Assembly: GCF_025231485.1 (NCBI RefSeq)
Contig: NZ_CP104003.1
Coordinates: 3,472,001-3,536,000 of the forward strand
Origin: Salinirubellus salinus
GTDB lineage: Archaea; Halobacteriota; Halobacteria; Halobacteriales; Haloarculaceae
Length of the DNA: 64,000 nucleotides
Reading direction: 5' to 3'
Part shown: piece after piece, positions 32,835-41,226 of the stretch
Layout of the letters: every line of letters starts with the position of its first letter
How positions within the stretch are numbered: position 1 is the first letter of the stretch
Program-made: the position numbers and the translations under genes
Notes under the pieces: model-generated
What the model saw: the letters and a program-made list of their open reading frames with translations, nothing else
Told to the model about the DNA's origin: nothing
Database searches by the model: none

Positions 32835-34289
32835 TCAGACACCGGCGCTCACCTCCGCGAGTCGGTCGGCCGCACCGTCGAGCGAGTCGCGGCGCTCGGC
32901 GTGGGCCCCCTCGTCGTCGTCGAGGCCGGTCAGGACCCGCTCCAGTGCGGCCGCCACCGCGTCGGGCGCGGGGCCGCCGAGCGAGTCGCGCGACGCGACG
33001 CTCTCGGCGGGGTCGAGGGCAGCCTCGACGGCCTCGCGCTCGACGTACTCGGCGAGCGGTGCGTCGAGCACGTCCTCGGCCGCCGCGTCCAGTGTCTCGT
33101 AGTCCGCGCCCTCCTCGGCAGCCACCGCGACTAGCTCGTGCGCCGTGCGGAACGGCACGCCGTGCATCGCCAGCAGGTCCGCGACGCCCGTCGCCGTCGA
33201 GAACCCCTGGCCGGCCGCGTCCGCGAGGGTCGCTTCCTGCCACTCCGCGGTGGCCACCGCGCCGGCGGCGACCTCGGTCGCCTCGGTCACGGCGTCGACG
33301 GCGGCGAAGGCGTGGTCGTGCGCCCGCTGCAGGTCGCGGTTGTACGCACGCGGCAGGCCCTTGAGCGTCGTGAGCAGGCCGTTCAGCCCGGCGCTCGCGT
33401 CGCCCGCACACGCTCGGACCAGTTCCATCGTGTCCGGATTCACCTTCTGGGGCATGATGGACGACGTCGAGGAGTAGTCGTCCGAGAGCTGGACGTACCC
33501 CTTGTTCGAGAAGACGACGAGGTCCTCCGCCAGTCCGGAGAGGTGCGTCGCCAGCGAGGCCAGCGCGCTCGTCGCTTCGACGAGGAAATCGCGGGCCGAC
33601 GAGGCGTCCATCGAGTTCTCGACGACGCCGTCGAACCCGAGCAACTCGGCCACGCGCTCGCGGTCGACGTCGAACGGCGTGCCGGCGAACGCCGCCGCAC
33701 CGAGCGGCGAGCGGTTCGTCCGGTCGAACGCGTCCAGCAGGCGCGCGGTGTCACGCGCCAGCGCGGACTCGTAGGACAGCAGGTAGTGCGCGACGGTGGT
33801 CGGCTGGGCCGGCTGGAGGTGCGTGAACCCCGGCATCACGGTCCGGGTGTGCTCGCTGGCCACCTCGGCGAGCACCTCGCGGGCCTCCAGCGTCGCCGCG
33901 ATCGCCCCGAGCAGGTCCTCGCGCAGCCGGTAGCGCAGGCAGGTCGCCACCTCGTCGTTGCGCGAGCGAGCGGTGTGCATCTTCCCGCCGACCGGCCCGA
34001 CACGGTCGATGACGGCCGTCTCGATGGCCGCGTGGACGTCCTCGCCGTCGGGGAGGTCGGCGTGACCCGCCTCCTCCACCGAGTCCAGCGCCGCGAGTAT
34101 CTCGCGGGCCTCCATCTCGGGCACGATACCCTGCTCGGCGAGCATCACGACGTGGGCGCGGTCCACCGCGAGGTCCGCGTCGAAGATGCGCGCGTCGCTG
34201 TCGAGCGAGGAGAGGAACCCACGGGCGGGGCCGCCGCTGAAGCGCTCGCGGCGGACGACGTCGTCGGCGGTGTCCTGCTCCTCGCTCAT
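32835..34289 (-). CDS. argH: Argininosuccinate lyase
   Basis: Cytoplasmic enzyme of 484 aa splitting argininosuccinate to arginine and fumarate. Family motifs: HTARSRNDEVATCLRYRLR, PGFTHLQPAQPTTVAHYLL as the THLQ region, and the signature SSIMPQKVNPDTMEL with the catalytic Ser loop. The Met at 34289 is used because it lies 4 bases after the argG stop; an upstream Met at 34322 would overlap argG by 29 bases. It is co-transcribed with argG and separated from lysW by a hairpin region. Confidence 0.95.
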   Translation of the reverse strand: MSEEQDTADDVVRRERFSGGPARGFLSSLDSDARIFDADLAVDRAHVVMLAEQGIVPEMEAREILAALDSVEEAGHADLPDGEDVHAAIETAVIDRVGPVGGKMHTARSRNDEVATCLRYRLREDLLGAIAATLEAREVLAEVASEHTRTVMPGFTHLQPAQPTTVAHYLLSYESALARDTARLLDAFDRTNRSPLGAAAFAGTPFDVDRERVAELLGFDGVVENSMDASSARDFLVEATSALASLATHLSGLAEDLVVFSNKGYVQLSDDYSSTSSIMPQKVNPDTMELVRACAGDASAGLNGLLTTLKGLPRAYNRDLQRAHDHAFAAVDAVTEATEVAAGAVATAEWQEATLADAAGQGFSTATGVADLLAMHGVPFRTAHELVAVAAEEGADYETLDAAAEDVLDAPLAEYVEREAVEAALDPAESVASRDSLGGPAPDAVAAALERVLTGLDDDEGAHAERRDSLDGAADRLAEVSAGV

Positions 34290-34293
34290 CGCT

Positions 34294-35547
34294 CTACTCT
34301 GCGTCCTCGGCGTTTCCGCCATCCGTGACGGCCTCCGCGTTCGCCTTCGCCTGAGCGGCCGCGGCCACCTTGTTGGCGAGGCGCTCCTGGAAGCCGTGGT
34401 ACTTCGCGACGCCCGTCGCGTCGTTCTGCTCGATACCGCCCATCACGTCCTCGGTGTTGAACGAGGCGGCCTCGGCCGAGTAGACGGCGTACGGCGACTC
34501 GCGGCCGACGACGCGGGCCTGTCCCCCTTCGAGGCGGATGGTGACCGTGCCGGTGACCTTCGTCTGGGTCTCGTCGATGAACCCCTCCAGCGCGCGGACG
34601 AGCGGGGCGTTCACGAGTCCCTCGTAGGCCTTCTCGGCCCACTCCTGGTCGACGTAGTTCTTGAACATCCGCTCCTCCTTCGTCAGGACGAGCGACTCGA
34701 GGCCCTCGTGGGCCGAGAGCAGGACCGTCGCGGCCGGGTGCTCGTAGTTCTCGCGCACCTTCAGCCCGAGCATGCGGTCCTCCATCACGTCGGTGCGTCC
34801 GACGCCGTAGGCGCCGGCCGTCTCGTTCAGCGTCTCGGTCATCTCGACCGGGTCCATCGCCTCCCCGTCGAGCGAGACGGCGTAGCCGTCCTCGAACCCG
34901 ATCTCGAGTTCCAGCGTCTCGCTGCCGGGTGCACTCGTCCACGCGTAGATCTCCTCGCCGGGGACGTAGCTGGGCTCCTCGAGCTCCTTGCCCTCGACCG
35001 AGCGGCTCCAGAGGTTCGTGTCGATGGACCAGTCGCCCTCGTTGCCCCCCTCGACGGGCAGGTCACGCTCGGCGGCGTACTCCTTCTCCCACGCGCGGGT
35101 GAGGCCGAGTTCGCGGATGGGGGCGATGACCTCGAGGTCCGAGTCGCGCCAGACGGCTTCGAACCGGAGCTGGTCGTTCCCCTTCCCGGTACAGCCGTGT
35201 GCGATTCCCGTACAGCCCTCCTCCTCGGCGACCTCGAGGATGGCGCTGGCGATGACCGGGCGGGCCATCGCGGTGCCGAGCGGGTAGCCCTGGTACGTGG
35301 CGTTCGCGCGGACGCCGTCGAAACAGAGCGCGGCGAACTCCTCCTTCGCGTCGACGACGTGGATATCGAGTCCGAGCGCCTCGGCCGTCTCCTCGGCCTC
35401 GGCGAACTCGGGCTCGGGCTGGCCGACGTCGACCGTGACGCCGATGACCTCGTCGTAGCCGTACTCCTCTTTCAGTAGTGGGACGCAGACCGTCGTGTCG
35501 AGGCCGCCGCTGAACGCGAGTGCGACCTTCTGGTGTGCTGCTGTCAT
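34294..35547 (-). CDS. argG: Argininosuccinate synthase
   Basis: Cytoplasmic ATP-dependent enzyme of 417 aa joining citrulline and aspartate. The N-terminal PP-loop is LAFSGGLDTTVCVPLL; further signs are IAHGCTGKGNDQLRFE, ERDLPVEGGNEGDWSIDTNLW read in parts, and EPSYVPGEEIYAW. The Ala/Asn-rich tail is normal for haloarchaea. The gene has a long leader: the nearest AT-rich box is at 35766-35771, about 220 bases upstream. argH follows after 4 bases. Confidence 0.95.
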   Translation of the reverse strand: MTAAHQKVALAFSGGLDTTVCVPLLKEEYGYDEVIGVTVDVGQPEPEFAEAEETAEALGLDIHVVDAKEEFAALCFDGVRANATYQGYPLGTAMARPVIASAILEVAEEEGCTGIAHGCTGKGNDQLRFEAVWRDSDLEVIAPIRELGLTRAWEKEYAAERDLPVEGGNEGDWSIDTNLWSRSVEGKELEEPSYVPGEEIYAWTSAPGSETLELEIGFEDGYAVSLDGEAMDPVEMTETLNETAGAYGVGRTDVMEDRMLGLKVRENYEHPAATVLLSAHEGLESLVLTKEERMFKNYVDQEWAEKAYEGLVNAPLVRALEGFIDETQTKVTGTVTIRLEGGQARVVGRESPYAVYSAEAASFNTEDVMGGIEQNDATGVAKYHGFQERLANKVAAAAQAKANAEAVTDGGNAEDAE

Positions 35548-35740
35548 GTGTGTTGGGTGTGGCGTGTCGCCAACCGGGCGACGTCGTGAGCGTGCGAGCG
35601 GACCGTTCGGGGTGGAGTGTTGTGACTGGGCCTACCGGCCCGGTCGCGGTCGTCGCGGAAGGAAGAGTGCGCGGGCGGTGGAGGTCCCGCGGGTCCCGTC
35701 GCTGGTCACCGGCCGGCCAGCGAGGGTCGTGTACTCCATG

Positions 35741-35771
35741 TACGATTGCCTACCCACAGTATCGTATTAAA
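35741..35771 (-). promoter_or_regulatory. Candidate argG promoter with overlapping inverted repeat
   Basis: TTTAAT on the minus strand (35766-35771) is the best promoter box upstream of argG. Arms TACGAT (35741-35746) and ATCGTA (35761-35766) form an inverted repeat spanning the box and the expected start of transcription, as a repressor operator would. The leader to the argG ATG would be near 195 bases and shows no riboswitch that I recognise. Confidence 0.4.
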
Positions 35772-35834
35772 CCCTTTCGCGTTGGCAACACTCGTTGGTG
35801 GGGCGTTCACACGCCACTCGATACGGCTCTAGCG

Positions 35835-36527
35835 CTACCCGTCCCCACGTCGCAGTACCGTGGCCGCCACCAGCCCGGCCGGGACGAGCGCGAACAGCGC
35901 CGCCCCCGAGAACGCACCCCAGCCCGCCGGTGTCGGCGTCGGCGTCGGTGGCTGCTCGAACCGCGCGGCGAACCCCGAGAGGTCGCTGCCGTGCCCCCAG
36001 AGCGCACTGTTGCGCCGCGCGATGTCCGGAGACGGCCGGAGCGCCCCGCGGACGTACCCCTCCGGCCCGTGGACCACGAGCGTCTCGTTCGCCGCCAGCG
36101 CGAACGAGGGGGAGGCGAACGGCTGGGTGAGGACGACGGCCCGCGGTTCGACCCGCGCCAGCCCCGAGACGGGTGCGGTGAGCGTGACGGTGCCGGTACC
36201 GTTGGCCGCCGCGAACTCGACGCCAGCGCCGCCCACGGCCGGGTCGCGCTCCGTCGACTCGCGGACCGTCGCCGCCCCGTCCTCGAGCCGGGTGGTGAAC
36301 GCCTCGACGCGCGCCGCCCGTGCGCTGTCGTTGGTCCGGAGCGACTCGAACCGCTGGCGCTCCGCGGGGACCGAGAGCTCGTACGTGCGCTCGACGGTCA
36401 GCGTGGCGTCGCCGTCGCTCTCCAGGGATACCTCGAACGTGTGCCCCGTGTCGTGGACCGCCCCGGCGGGGGCGACGGCGGCCGCGAGCAGACAGGTGAG
36501 GGCCAACCACGCCGAGAGCGCTCTCAT
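35835..36527 (-). CDS. Secreted surface protein with C-terminal membrane anchor
   Basis: Protein of 230 aa with a signal peptide (MRALSAWLALTCLLAAAVAPAGA), an extracellular beta-rich domain and a C-terminal membrane helix (WGAFSGAALFALVPAGLVAATVL) followed by RRGDG. A Pro/Thr-rich linker PPTPTPTPAG precedes the helix. The outer domain has strands such as HTFEVSLESDGDATLTVERTYEL, read in parts, typical of haloarchaeal surface proteins of unknown function. No catalytic motif is visible. Its upstream neighbour is divergent from the 64-aa membrane protein at 36624. Confidence 0.7.
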   Translation of the reverse strand: MRALSAWLALTCLLAAAVAPAGAVHDTGHTFEVSLESDGDATLTVERTYELSVPAERQRFESLRTNDSARAARVEAFTTRLEDGAATVRESTERDPAVGGAGVEFAAANGTGTVTLTAPVSGLARVEPRAVVLTQPFASPSFALAANETLVVHGPEGYVRGALRPSPDIARRNSALWGHGSDLSGFAARFEQPPTPTPTPAGWGAFSGAALFALVPAGLVAATVLRRGDG

Positions 36528-36623
36528 CGTTTCCCGCTCCGCCCCGCGGAAGATAAGTGCGTCGGGGTTCCGACCACCGAGCGGCCACAGGGGCTTAGTG
36601 CTCGCGCCGTGCATCGGCGGACG

Positions 36624-36818
36624 ATGTTACCCAGCACTCCCGGTCGAGGCGACCTGGACGTCGAGGACCTCCTGAAGATCATCCTCGTCCTCGTCGTCAT
36701 CTACATCGCCATCAACATCGCGTTCGACGTCATCGGCTTCGTGTTCGGGCCGCTCTCGAACATCGTCGGCCTGATAATCGTCGTCCTCATCGTCGCCTAC
36801 TTCCTCGACTACATCTGA
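36624..36818 (+). CDS. Small two-helix membrane protein
   Basis: Protein of 64 aa: a short acidic leader (GRGDLDVEDLLK) and two hydrophobic helices, IILVLVVIYIAINIAFDVIGF and IVGLIIVVLIVAYFLDYI. Its Ile/Val-rich composition stands out from the Ala/Leu-rich membrane proteins around it. Small proteins of this kind are conserved in haloarchaea (a DUF7554-like family from memory) with no known role. The ATG at 36624 gives the compact form; longer in-frame readings come from a neighbouring gene's shadow. Confidence 0.7.
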   Translation: MLPSTPGRGDLDVEDLLKIILVLVVIYIAINIAFDVIGFVFGPLSNIVGLIIVVLIVAYFLDYI

Positions 36819-36873
36819 CTGGGGCGGCCCGAGAGCGAAACCCACTCGTCGGTCCGATGCCTCTCCCTCGTCA

Positions 36874-37359
36874 GTGTCCGTGTACAGCCTGAACGTCCCC
36901 GTGCCGCCTGCCGTGGGCCGCCTCGCCAGCGGCCTCGCCAGCGAGACGCTCACGGCCGACTGTCGCACCCGCCACAGCCTCGTCGCCAAGCGACTCGGCG
37001 AGGAGTGGCGCGTCTCGAAGCAGGTCCGCGAGGCGCTCTCGGGGACGGCCCCGTTCCGCGTGAAGGTGGAGGGCGTCGACGCCTTCCGTCAGCCCACGGC
37101 CGGGAAGGGACCGGTCGCCTACCTCGACGTGGAGTCGCAGGGGCTCTGGGACCTCCACTACAGACTCTGCGAGGTGCTCGACCCCATCCCCGAACTGGAG
37201 GGCGACGACTACACCCCACACGTCACCATCGCGCGCGGGGGCGACGCCCACCAGCTCATCGGGCGCGACGCGGGGCCCATCGAGTGGACCGTCGAACGGC
37301 TGGAGTTCTACGACTCGCACAACCGCGTCACCGTCGAGAGCGTCTCGCTGCCTGCGTAG
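36874..37359 (+). CDS. 2'-5' RNA ligase family protein
   Basis: Protein of 161 aa starting with GTG at 36874, related to LigT/2H phosphodiesterases that act on 2'-5' phosphodiester or cyclic phosphate RNA ends. A clear second motif HVTIA is at TPHVTIARGG; the first motif is RHSLVAK, so both His are present, although the first lacks the usual Thr two residues on (HSL). The strand order (VYSLNVPVP, FRVKVEGV, VAYLDVE) fits the fold. It is followed 42 bases later by the phosphohexomutase gene, with a T-run between. Confidence 0.8.
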   Translation: MSVYSLNVPVPPAVGRLASGLASETLTADCRTRHSLVAKRLGEEWRVSKQVREALSGTAPFRVKVEGVDAFRQPTAGKGPVAYLDVESQGLWDLHYRLCEVLDPIPELEGDDYTPHVTIARGGDAHQLIGRDAGPIEWTVERLEFYDSHNRVTVESVSLPA

Positions 37360-37401
37360 GGGTCGACCGGTTTTTTCTCCCCTCCCCGCCCACCGTCGGC
37401 C

Positions 37402-38790
37402 ATGACCGACGACGCCTCGCTCGACGCCATCGCCTTCGGCACCGACGGCTGGCGCGCCACGCTCGACACCTTCACCGCCCCGCGGGTACGCGCCGTGGGG
37501 CAGGCCGTGGCCGACCACCTCGCGGCGGCCGACCTCGGTTCGACCACCGTCGCCGTCGGCTACGACGCCCGCGACTCCTCGCCGGGCTTCGCCACCGACC
37601 TCGCCGACGTGCTCACGGCCAACGGCTTCGACGTCCTCGTCCCCGAGCGTGACCTCCCGACGCCGGTCCTCGCGTGGACCGTGAAGGAGCGCGGCCTCGC
37701 GGGCGGCCTGATGCTCACTGCGAGCCACAACCCGCCCGAGTACAATGGCGTGAAGTTCCTCCCCGGCGACGGCGCCCCCGCCACGCCCGAGGTGACGGAC
37801 GACATCGTGGCGAACCTCCGCCACCCCGTCGAGTCCGACGAGACGGGCGAGCGCCGCGAGGTGGACATGGTCGGCCCGTACCTCGACCACGCGCTCGACT
37901 TCTGTGGCGACCCGGACTGCTCCGGGCTGCGGGTGGCCTACGACGCGATGCACGGCTCCGGCCGCGACGTGACCGACCGCCTGCTCGAACGCGCCGGGGC
38001 CACCGTCGAACGCCTGCGCTGTGACACCGACCCCGAGTTCGGCGGGGTGCCCCCGGAGCCGAAGGCCGACCGCCTCGCTGACCTCGTCGCCCGCGTGGTC
38101 GAGGGGGACGCCGACCTCGGCGTCGCCAACGACGGCGACGCCGACAGGGTGGCCGTCGTCACGCCGGAGGGGTACGTCGACGCGAACTTCCTGTACGTCG
38201 CGCTCTACGACCACCTGCTCGAAGCCGGGTCCGGGTCGGCGGTCCGGACTGTCTCAACGACGTTCCTCGTCGACCGGGTGGCCGAGGCCCACGGCGAGGC
38301 CGTCCACGAGACGGCGGTCGGGTTCAAGTACGTCGCCGACGCGATGCGCGAGCACAGCGCCCTGTTCGGCGGGGAGGAGAGCGGTGGCTTCGGCGTCACC
38401 GACCACCTGCTGAACAAGGACGGGGTGCTGGTGGCCCTGCTCGCGGCCCAGGCACACGCCGAACGACCGATACAGGACCGGCTCGCGGACATCCGCGCCG
38501 AACACGGCGACGTGGTGCAGGACCGGGTGAGCGTGGACTGCCCGGACGACCGGAAGGCGCCGGTCCTGCGGGCGCTGGGTGACGAACTCCCCGACGAGGT
38601 GGCGGGCGTCGCCGTCGAGCGGGTGAACGAGGTGGACGGGTTCAAGGCGCTGCTCGCGGACGAGTCGTGGCTCCTCATGCGTCCCTCCGGCACCGAGCCG
38701 AAGTTGCGGGTCTACGCGGAGGCCGAGAGCGAGGCACGGGTCGCGGAGTTGCTCGCGGCCGGCCGGGAACTGGTGGCGCCGCTCGTCTGA
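37402..38790 (+). CDS. Phosphoglucomutase/phosphomannomutase family protein
   Basis: Cytoplasmic alpha-D-phosphohexomutase of 462 aa. Active-site Ser loop LTASHNPPEYNGVKF near residues 112-126, metal loop NDGDADRVAVV, sugar-binding loop GGEESGGFGV and phosphate-binding loop RPSGTEPKLRVYAEA are all intact. Substrate could be glucose-, mannose- or glucosamine-phosphate; archaeal members often serve GlmM-type steps for surface glycans. A TTTTTT run at 37371-37376 lies 31 bases before the ATG and may serve both as its promoter box and as end signal of the previous gene. Confidence 0.92.
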   Translation: MTDDASLDAIAFGTDGWRATLDTFTAPRVRAVGQAVADHLAAADLGSTTVAVGYDARDSSPGFATDLADVLTANGFDVLVPERDLPTPVLAWTVKERGLAGGLMLTASHNPPEYNGVKFLPGDGAPATPEVTDDIVANLRHPVESDETGERREVDMVGPYLDHALDFCGDPDCSGLRVAYDAMHGSGRDVTDRLLERAGATVERLRCDTDPEFGGVPPEPKADRLADLVARVVEGDADLGVANDGDADRVAVVTPEGYVDANFLYVALYDHLLEAGSGSAVRTVSTTFLVDRVAEAHGEAVHETAVGFKYVADAMREHSALFGGEESGGFGVTDHLLNKDGVLVALLAAQAHAERPIQDRLADIRAEHGDVVQDRVSVDCPDDRKAPVLRALGDELPDEVAGVAVERVNEVDGFKALLADESWLLMRPSGTEPKLRVYAEAESEARVAELLAAGRELVAPLV

Positions 38791-38791
38791 C

Positions 38792-39142
38792 TCAGCCCTC
38801 GAGAACGCCCCGGTAGCGCCCCGGCTCGTCGGTCTCCCGTACGTCGAACCCGAGCGACTCGTAGAACGGCCGCACGCCCGCGTCGAACGCGGCCACCAGT
38901 CGCTCGCGCCGCTCGCCCGCCGCCGCCACGAGCGCCGACCCGACCCCCTTCCCCTGGCGTCGTCGCCTGACCGCCACGGCGTCGATGCGGTCGCCCACGA
39001 GGAGGAGTGCGCCCACCACGCTCCCCCGGTCGACGGCCACCAGCAGGGTGCCCTCGTCGACCCGGTCGGTCTCCAGCATCGCCGCGTCCAGCACGTTCAG
39101 CGCGGCGTCGCGCTCGTCGGGTCGGGCCTCGCGGACCTGCAC
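38792..39142 (-). CDS. GNAT-family N-acetyltransferase
   Basis: Acetyl-CoA-dependent acetyltransferase of 116 aa, at the short end of the family. The acetyl-CoA loop is AVRRRRQGKGVGSALVAAAGERR (R-x-x-G-x-G/A read as RRQGKGVGSAL), and the last strand pair is FYESLGFDVRE. The GTG at 39142 starts directly before VQVREARPDERDAALN, the usual first strand; longer starts would add a Pro/Arg-rich stretch. The acceptor is unknown. Convergent with the phosphohexomutase gene with 1 base between. Confidence 0.85.
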   Translation of the reverse strand: MQVREARPDERDAALNVLDAAMLETDRVDEGTLLVAVDRGSVVGALLLVGDRIDAVAVRRRRQGKGVGSALVAAAGERRERLVAAFDAGVRPFYESLGFDVRETDEPGRYRGVLEG

Positions 39143-39185
39143 AGTCGGGCGAGGGACGACGGCGCCAAGAGCGTTCGGGGCAGGG

Positions 39186-39656
39186 TCACGCGGTCGCCGT
39201 GGCCCGCTCGTGCATCTCTGCCTCGAGGTTCTCGAGCGTCGTCTCGCCGACGCGCTCGAACCGGCCGCGGCCCAGCCGGACGAGCAGTCGCCCCAGCGGG
39301 CCGTACCTCGGTTCGTAGTCGAACTGCATCGAGACACGGCTTCGGTCACCGCCGTCCTCCGGGGTCACCTCGAAGGTGCCGCCGAACGACCGGAACAGTC
39401 GGCGGTGGACGGGGCTGTTCGGGGCGTCGACGGCGAACGCGTATGCACGGCCGGGGTCGTACCGCGTGCAGGTCTCGTCCCACCACCGGCCGTCGGTGTC
39501 GGCACACCGTCGCGGCGCGCCCACGGCCAGTCCCTCGGGGAGGTCGACCTCGCTCAGGTTCGGCGCGGCGTCCCGGAACGCCGCCTGGTCGCGCAGGACA
39601 TCCCACGCCACGTCGTGCGGGACGGCCACCGTCCGTTCGAAGGTGAGTGTCGCCAT
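39186..39656 (-). CDS. SRPBCC-family (START-like) protein
   Basis: Soluble protein of 156 aa with the helix-grip fold used to bind hydrophobic ligands. The opening strand and helix, LTFERTVAVPHDVAWDVLRDQ, and the late pattern VSMQFDYEPRYGPLGRLLVRLG followed by a long C-terminal helix ending FERVGETTLENLEAEM are typical, each read in part. Ligand unknown. It is 43 bases downstream of... the SAMP2 gene lies upstream on the same strand with a 57-base gap, so co-expression is possible. Confidence 0.8.
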   Translation of the reverse strand: MATLTFERTVAVPHDVAWDVLRDQAAFRDAAPNLSEVDLPEGLAVGAPRRCADTDGRWWDETCTRYDPGRAYAFAVDAPNSPVHRRLFRSFGGTFEVTPEDGGDRSRVSMQFDYEPRYGPLGRLLVRLGRGRFERVGETTLENLEAEMHERATATA

Positions 39657-39713
39657 AGCTCCCGGACCACGCCCGGCGGCATCAACGGCCGTCGGTCGGG
39701 CGTCCCTCGTGCA

Positions 39714-39914
39714 CTAGCCACCCTGCACCAGGCGCAGGAGCCGCACCCGGTCGGCCGCGACGGGAGCGTCCTCGGGGACCGGCGCGTCGTCGACGAGGAC
39801 GGCGGCCTCGTGCTCGCTGAAGCCGACCGCCCGGATGACGTCACCGTAGACCGCGTCGTCGGGCAGGTCGAGAACGTGGGTCTCCCCGGCGACCACGTCA
39901 CAGGTCACGCGCAT
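39714..39914 (-). CDS. samp2: Ubiquitin-like small archaeal modifier protein (SAMP2-like)
   Basis: Beta-grasp protein of 66 aa that ends in Gly65-Gly66, the form needed for activation by the E1-like UbaA and attachment to lysines or for sulfur carriage in tRNA thiolation. The sequence, from MRVTCDVVAGETHVLDL through VRAVGFSEHEAAVLVD-like HEAAVLVDDAPVPED to RLLRLVQGG, closely follows SAMP2 of Haloferax as I remember it. Cys5 is unusual for the family. No lysine is present, so chains on itself would need another residue. No UbaA gene is in the window. Confidence 0.88.
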   Translation of the reverse strand: MRVTCDVVAGETHVLDLPDDAVYGDVIRAVGFSEHEAAVLVDDAPVPEDAPVAADRVRLLRLVQGG

Positions 39915-39967
39915 ACTGGAGGGACGGCGAACGGGGGAAAGAGGCTACCGGCTCCGGCCGGCTCGGC

Positions 39968-41071
39968 TCAGGCGGCCGGTGCGCCCTCGTCGGGCGACTC
40001 GGTGCCCTCGTCGGCCGCCGGCTCCTCGGGCTGGCCGCGGTAGGTCCGGTACAGCGTCGCCGCGAGCGCCCCCAGCCCGAGGAGGAAGACGACGAGTTCG
40101 AACACGCCGCCGATCCACGGGACGCGGACGAGTATCGCGACGACCAGGAGGCCGACGGCGAGCGACGCCCAGCGGTTCTCCACGTCCGCGAGGCGGGTGA
40201 GCCACTCGCCGACCGCGATGCGCCCGACGACGGCGCCGACCCACGCCAGCAGGCCGAAGACGGCGAAGCCGACGAGGCTCAGCGGGATGCCGACGATGGT
40301 GAGCAACAGGAGCACCAGCACCACGGGGATCCCGACGAGTGCCAGCACCCCGATGCCGCCCGCGGCGAGCGGTTCGGTCCGGGCGTAGCGGGTGACCCGG
40401 CCGGTGAACGACGGGAACGCGAGGAGCAGGAACGCCCCGAGCAGGAAGTTCACCACGAGCGCGTAGACCCCCAGCACGAACTCGGGGATCACGGAGGGGA
40501 CGGGGGCGTCGAAGCCGGGGCCGACGCCGCTCCCGATGGAGCGGTCACGGACGACGGTGCCGTCGACGGCCCCGTCGTTGGTGAACGTCCCGGCGTCGTA
40601 CCGGAGGTTCCCGGCGACGCGGGCCGTCTCGGTCAGGACGAGCGTCTCGGTCCCGACCGTCACGTCTCCGTCGACGGCACCGGCGAGGGTGACGGACCCG
40701 GCGCCGGCGGAGACGTCGCCACCGATACGGCCGGACTCGCCCAGCGTGATGCTCCCGGCCGCGCCGGAGAGGTCGCCCTCGACGACGCCGGCGACCGTGA
40801 CGGAGCCACCGACGGCGCTCACGCTCCCGGTGACCCGACCACTCTCCGCGACGGTCACGTCGCCGGCGAACGCGTTCAGGTCACCCTGGACGGTCCCCCG
40901 CACGAGGACGTCGCCGGCGAAGGCGTCGAGGCCGCCGGTGACGGTCTCGCCCGGGCCGACGACGATGGTACCGCCGGTCCGCGTCTCGGCGGCGACGGCG
41001 CCGGGGAGGACACTCAGGACGAGGAACAGTGCCACCAGGACCGCACTCAGCCGTCTGGTGTTTCGGCTCAT
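39968..41071 (-). CDS. Bactofilin-like repeat protein with membrane domain
   Basis: Protein of 367 aa. A signal peptide (LSAVLVALFLVLSVLPGAVAA) leads into about 130 residues of beta-helix-like repeats alternating V/G/D, such as GGLDAFAGDVLVRGTVQGDL, GRVTGSVSAVGG and GRIGGDVSAGAG, as in polymer-forming bactofilin domains but on the outside. Four to five membrane helices follow (VLGVYALVVNFLLGAFLLLAF, IPVVLVLLLLTIVGIPLSLV, LGLGALAATLY among them) and an acidic tail. A surface scaffold or envelope role is inferred. It is divergent from rfcS. Confidence 0.8.
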   Translation of the reverse strand: MSRNTRRLSAVLVALFLVLSVLPGAVAAETRTGGTIVVGPGETVTGGLDAFAGDVLVRGTVQGDLNAFAGDVTVAESGRVTGSVSAVGGSVTVAGVVEGDLSGAAGSITLGESGRIGGDVSAGAGSVTLAGAVDGDVTVGTETLVLTETARVAGNLRYDAGTFTNDGAVDGTVVRDRSIGSGVGPGFDAPVPSVIPEFVLGVYALVVNFLLGAFLLLAFPSFTGRVTRYARTEPLAAGGIGVLALVGIPVVLVLLLLTIVGIPLSLVGFAVFGLLAWVGAVVGRIAVGEWLTRLADVENRWASLAVGLLVVAILVRVPWIGGVFELVVFLLGLGALAATLYRTYRGQPEEPAADEGTESPDEGAPAA

Positions 41072-41196
41072 GGTCGAGGGTACCCCAGCGGGCGTCCTAA
41101 ACGGTCGTTCAGCGCTCGACAATTCACGCGAGTGTGACACACACCCGCGAGACAGTCGGTGTCGGCAGGGGAGAACGGCGACGGCCTCTCGGGGGG

Positions 41197-41202
41197 TTTA
41201 TC
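41197..41202 (+). promoter_or_regulatory. TATA box of rfcS
   Basis: TTTATC after a G6 run is 30 bases before the rfcS ATG at 41227. Confidence 0.6.
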
Positions 41203-41226
41203 AACGGACGGGGCATCCCTCAGAAC

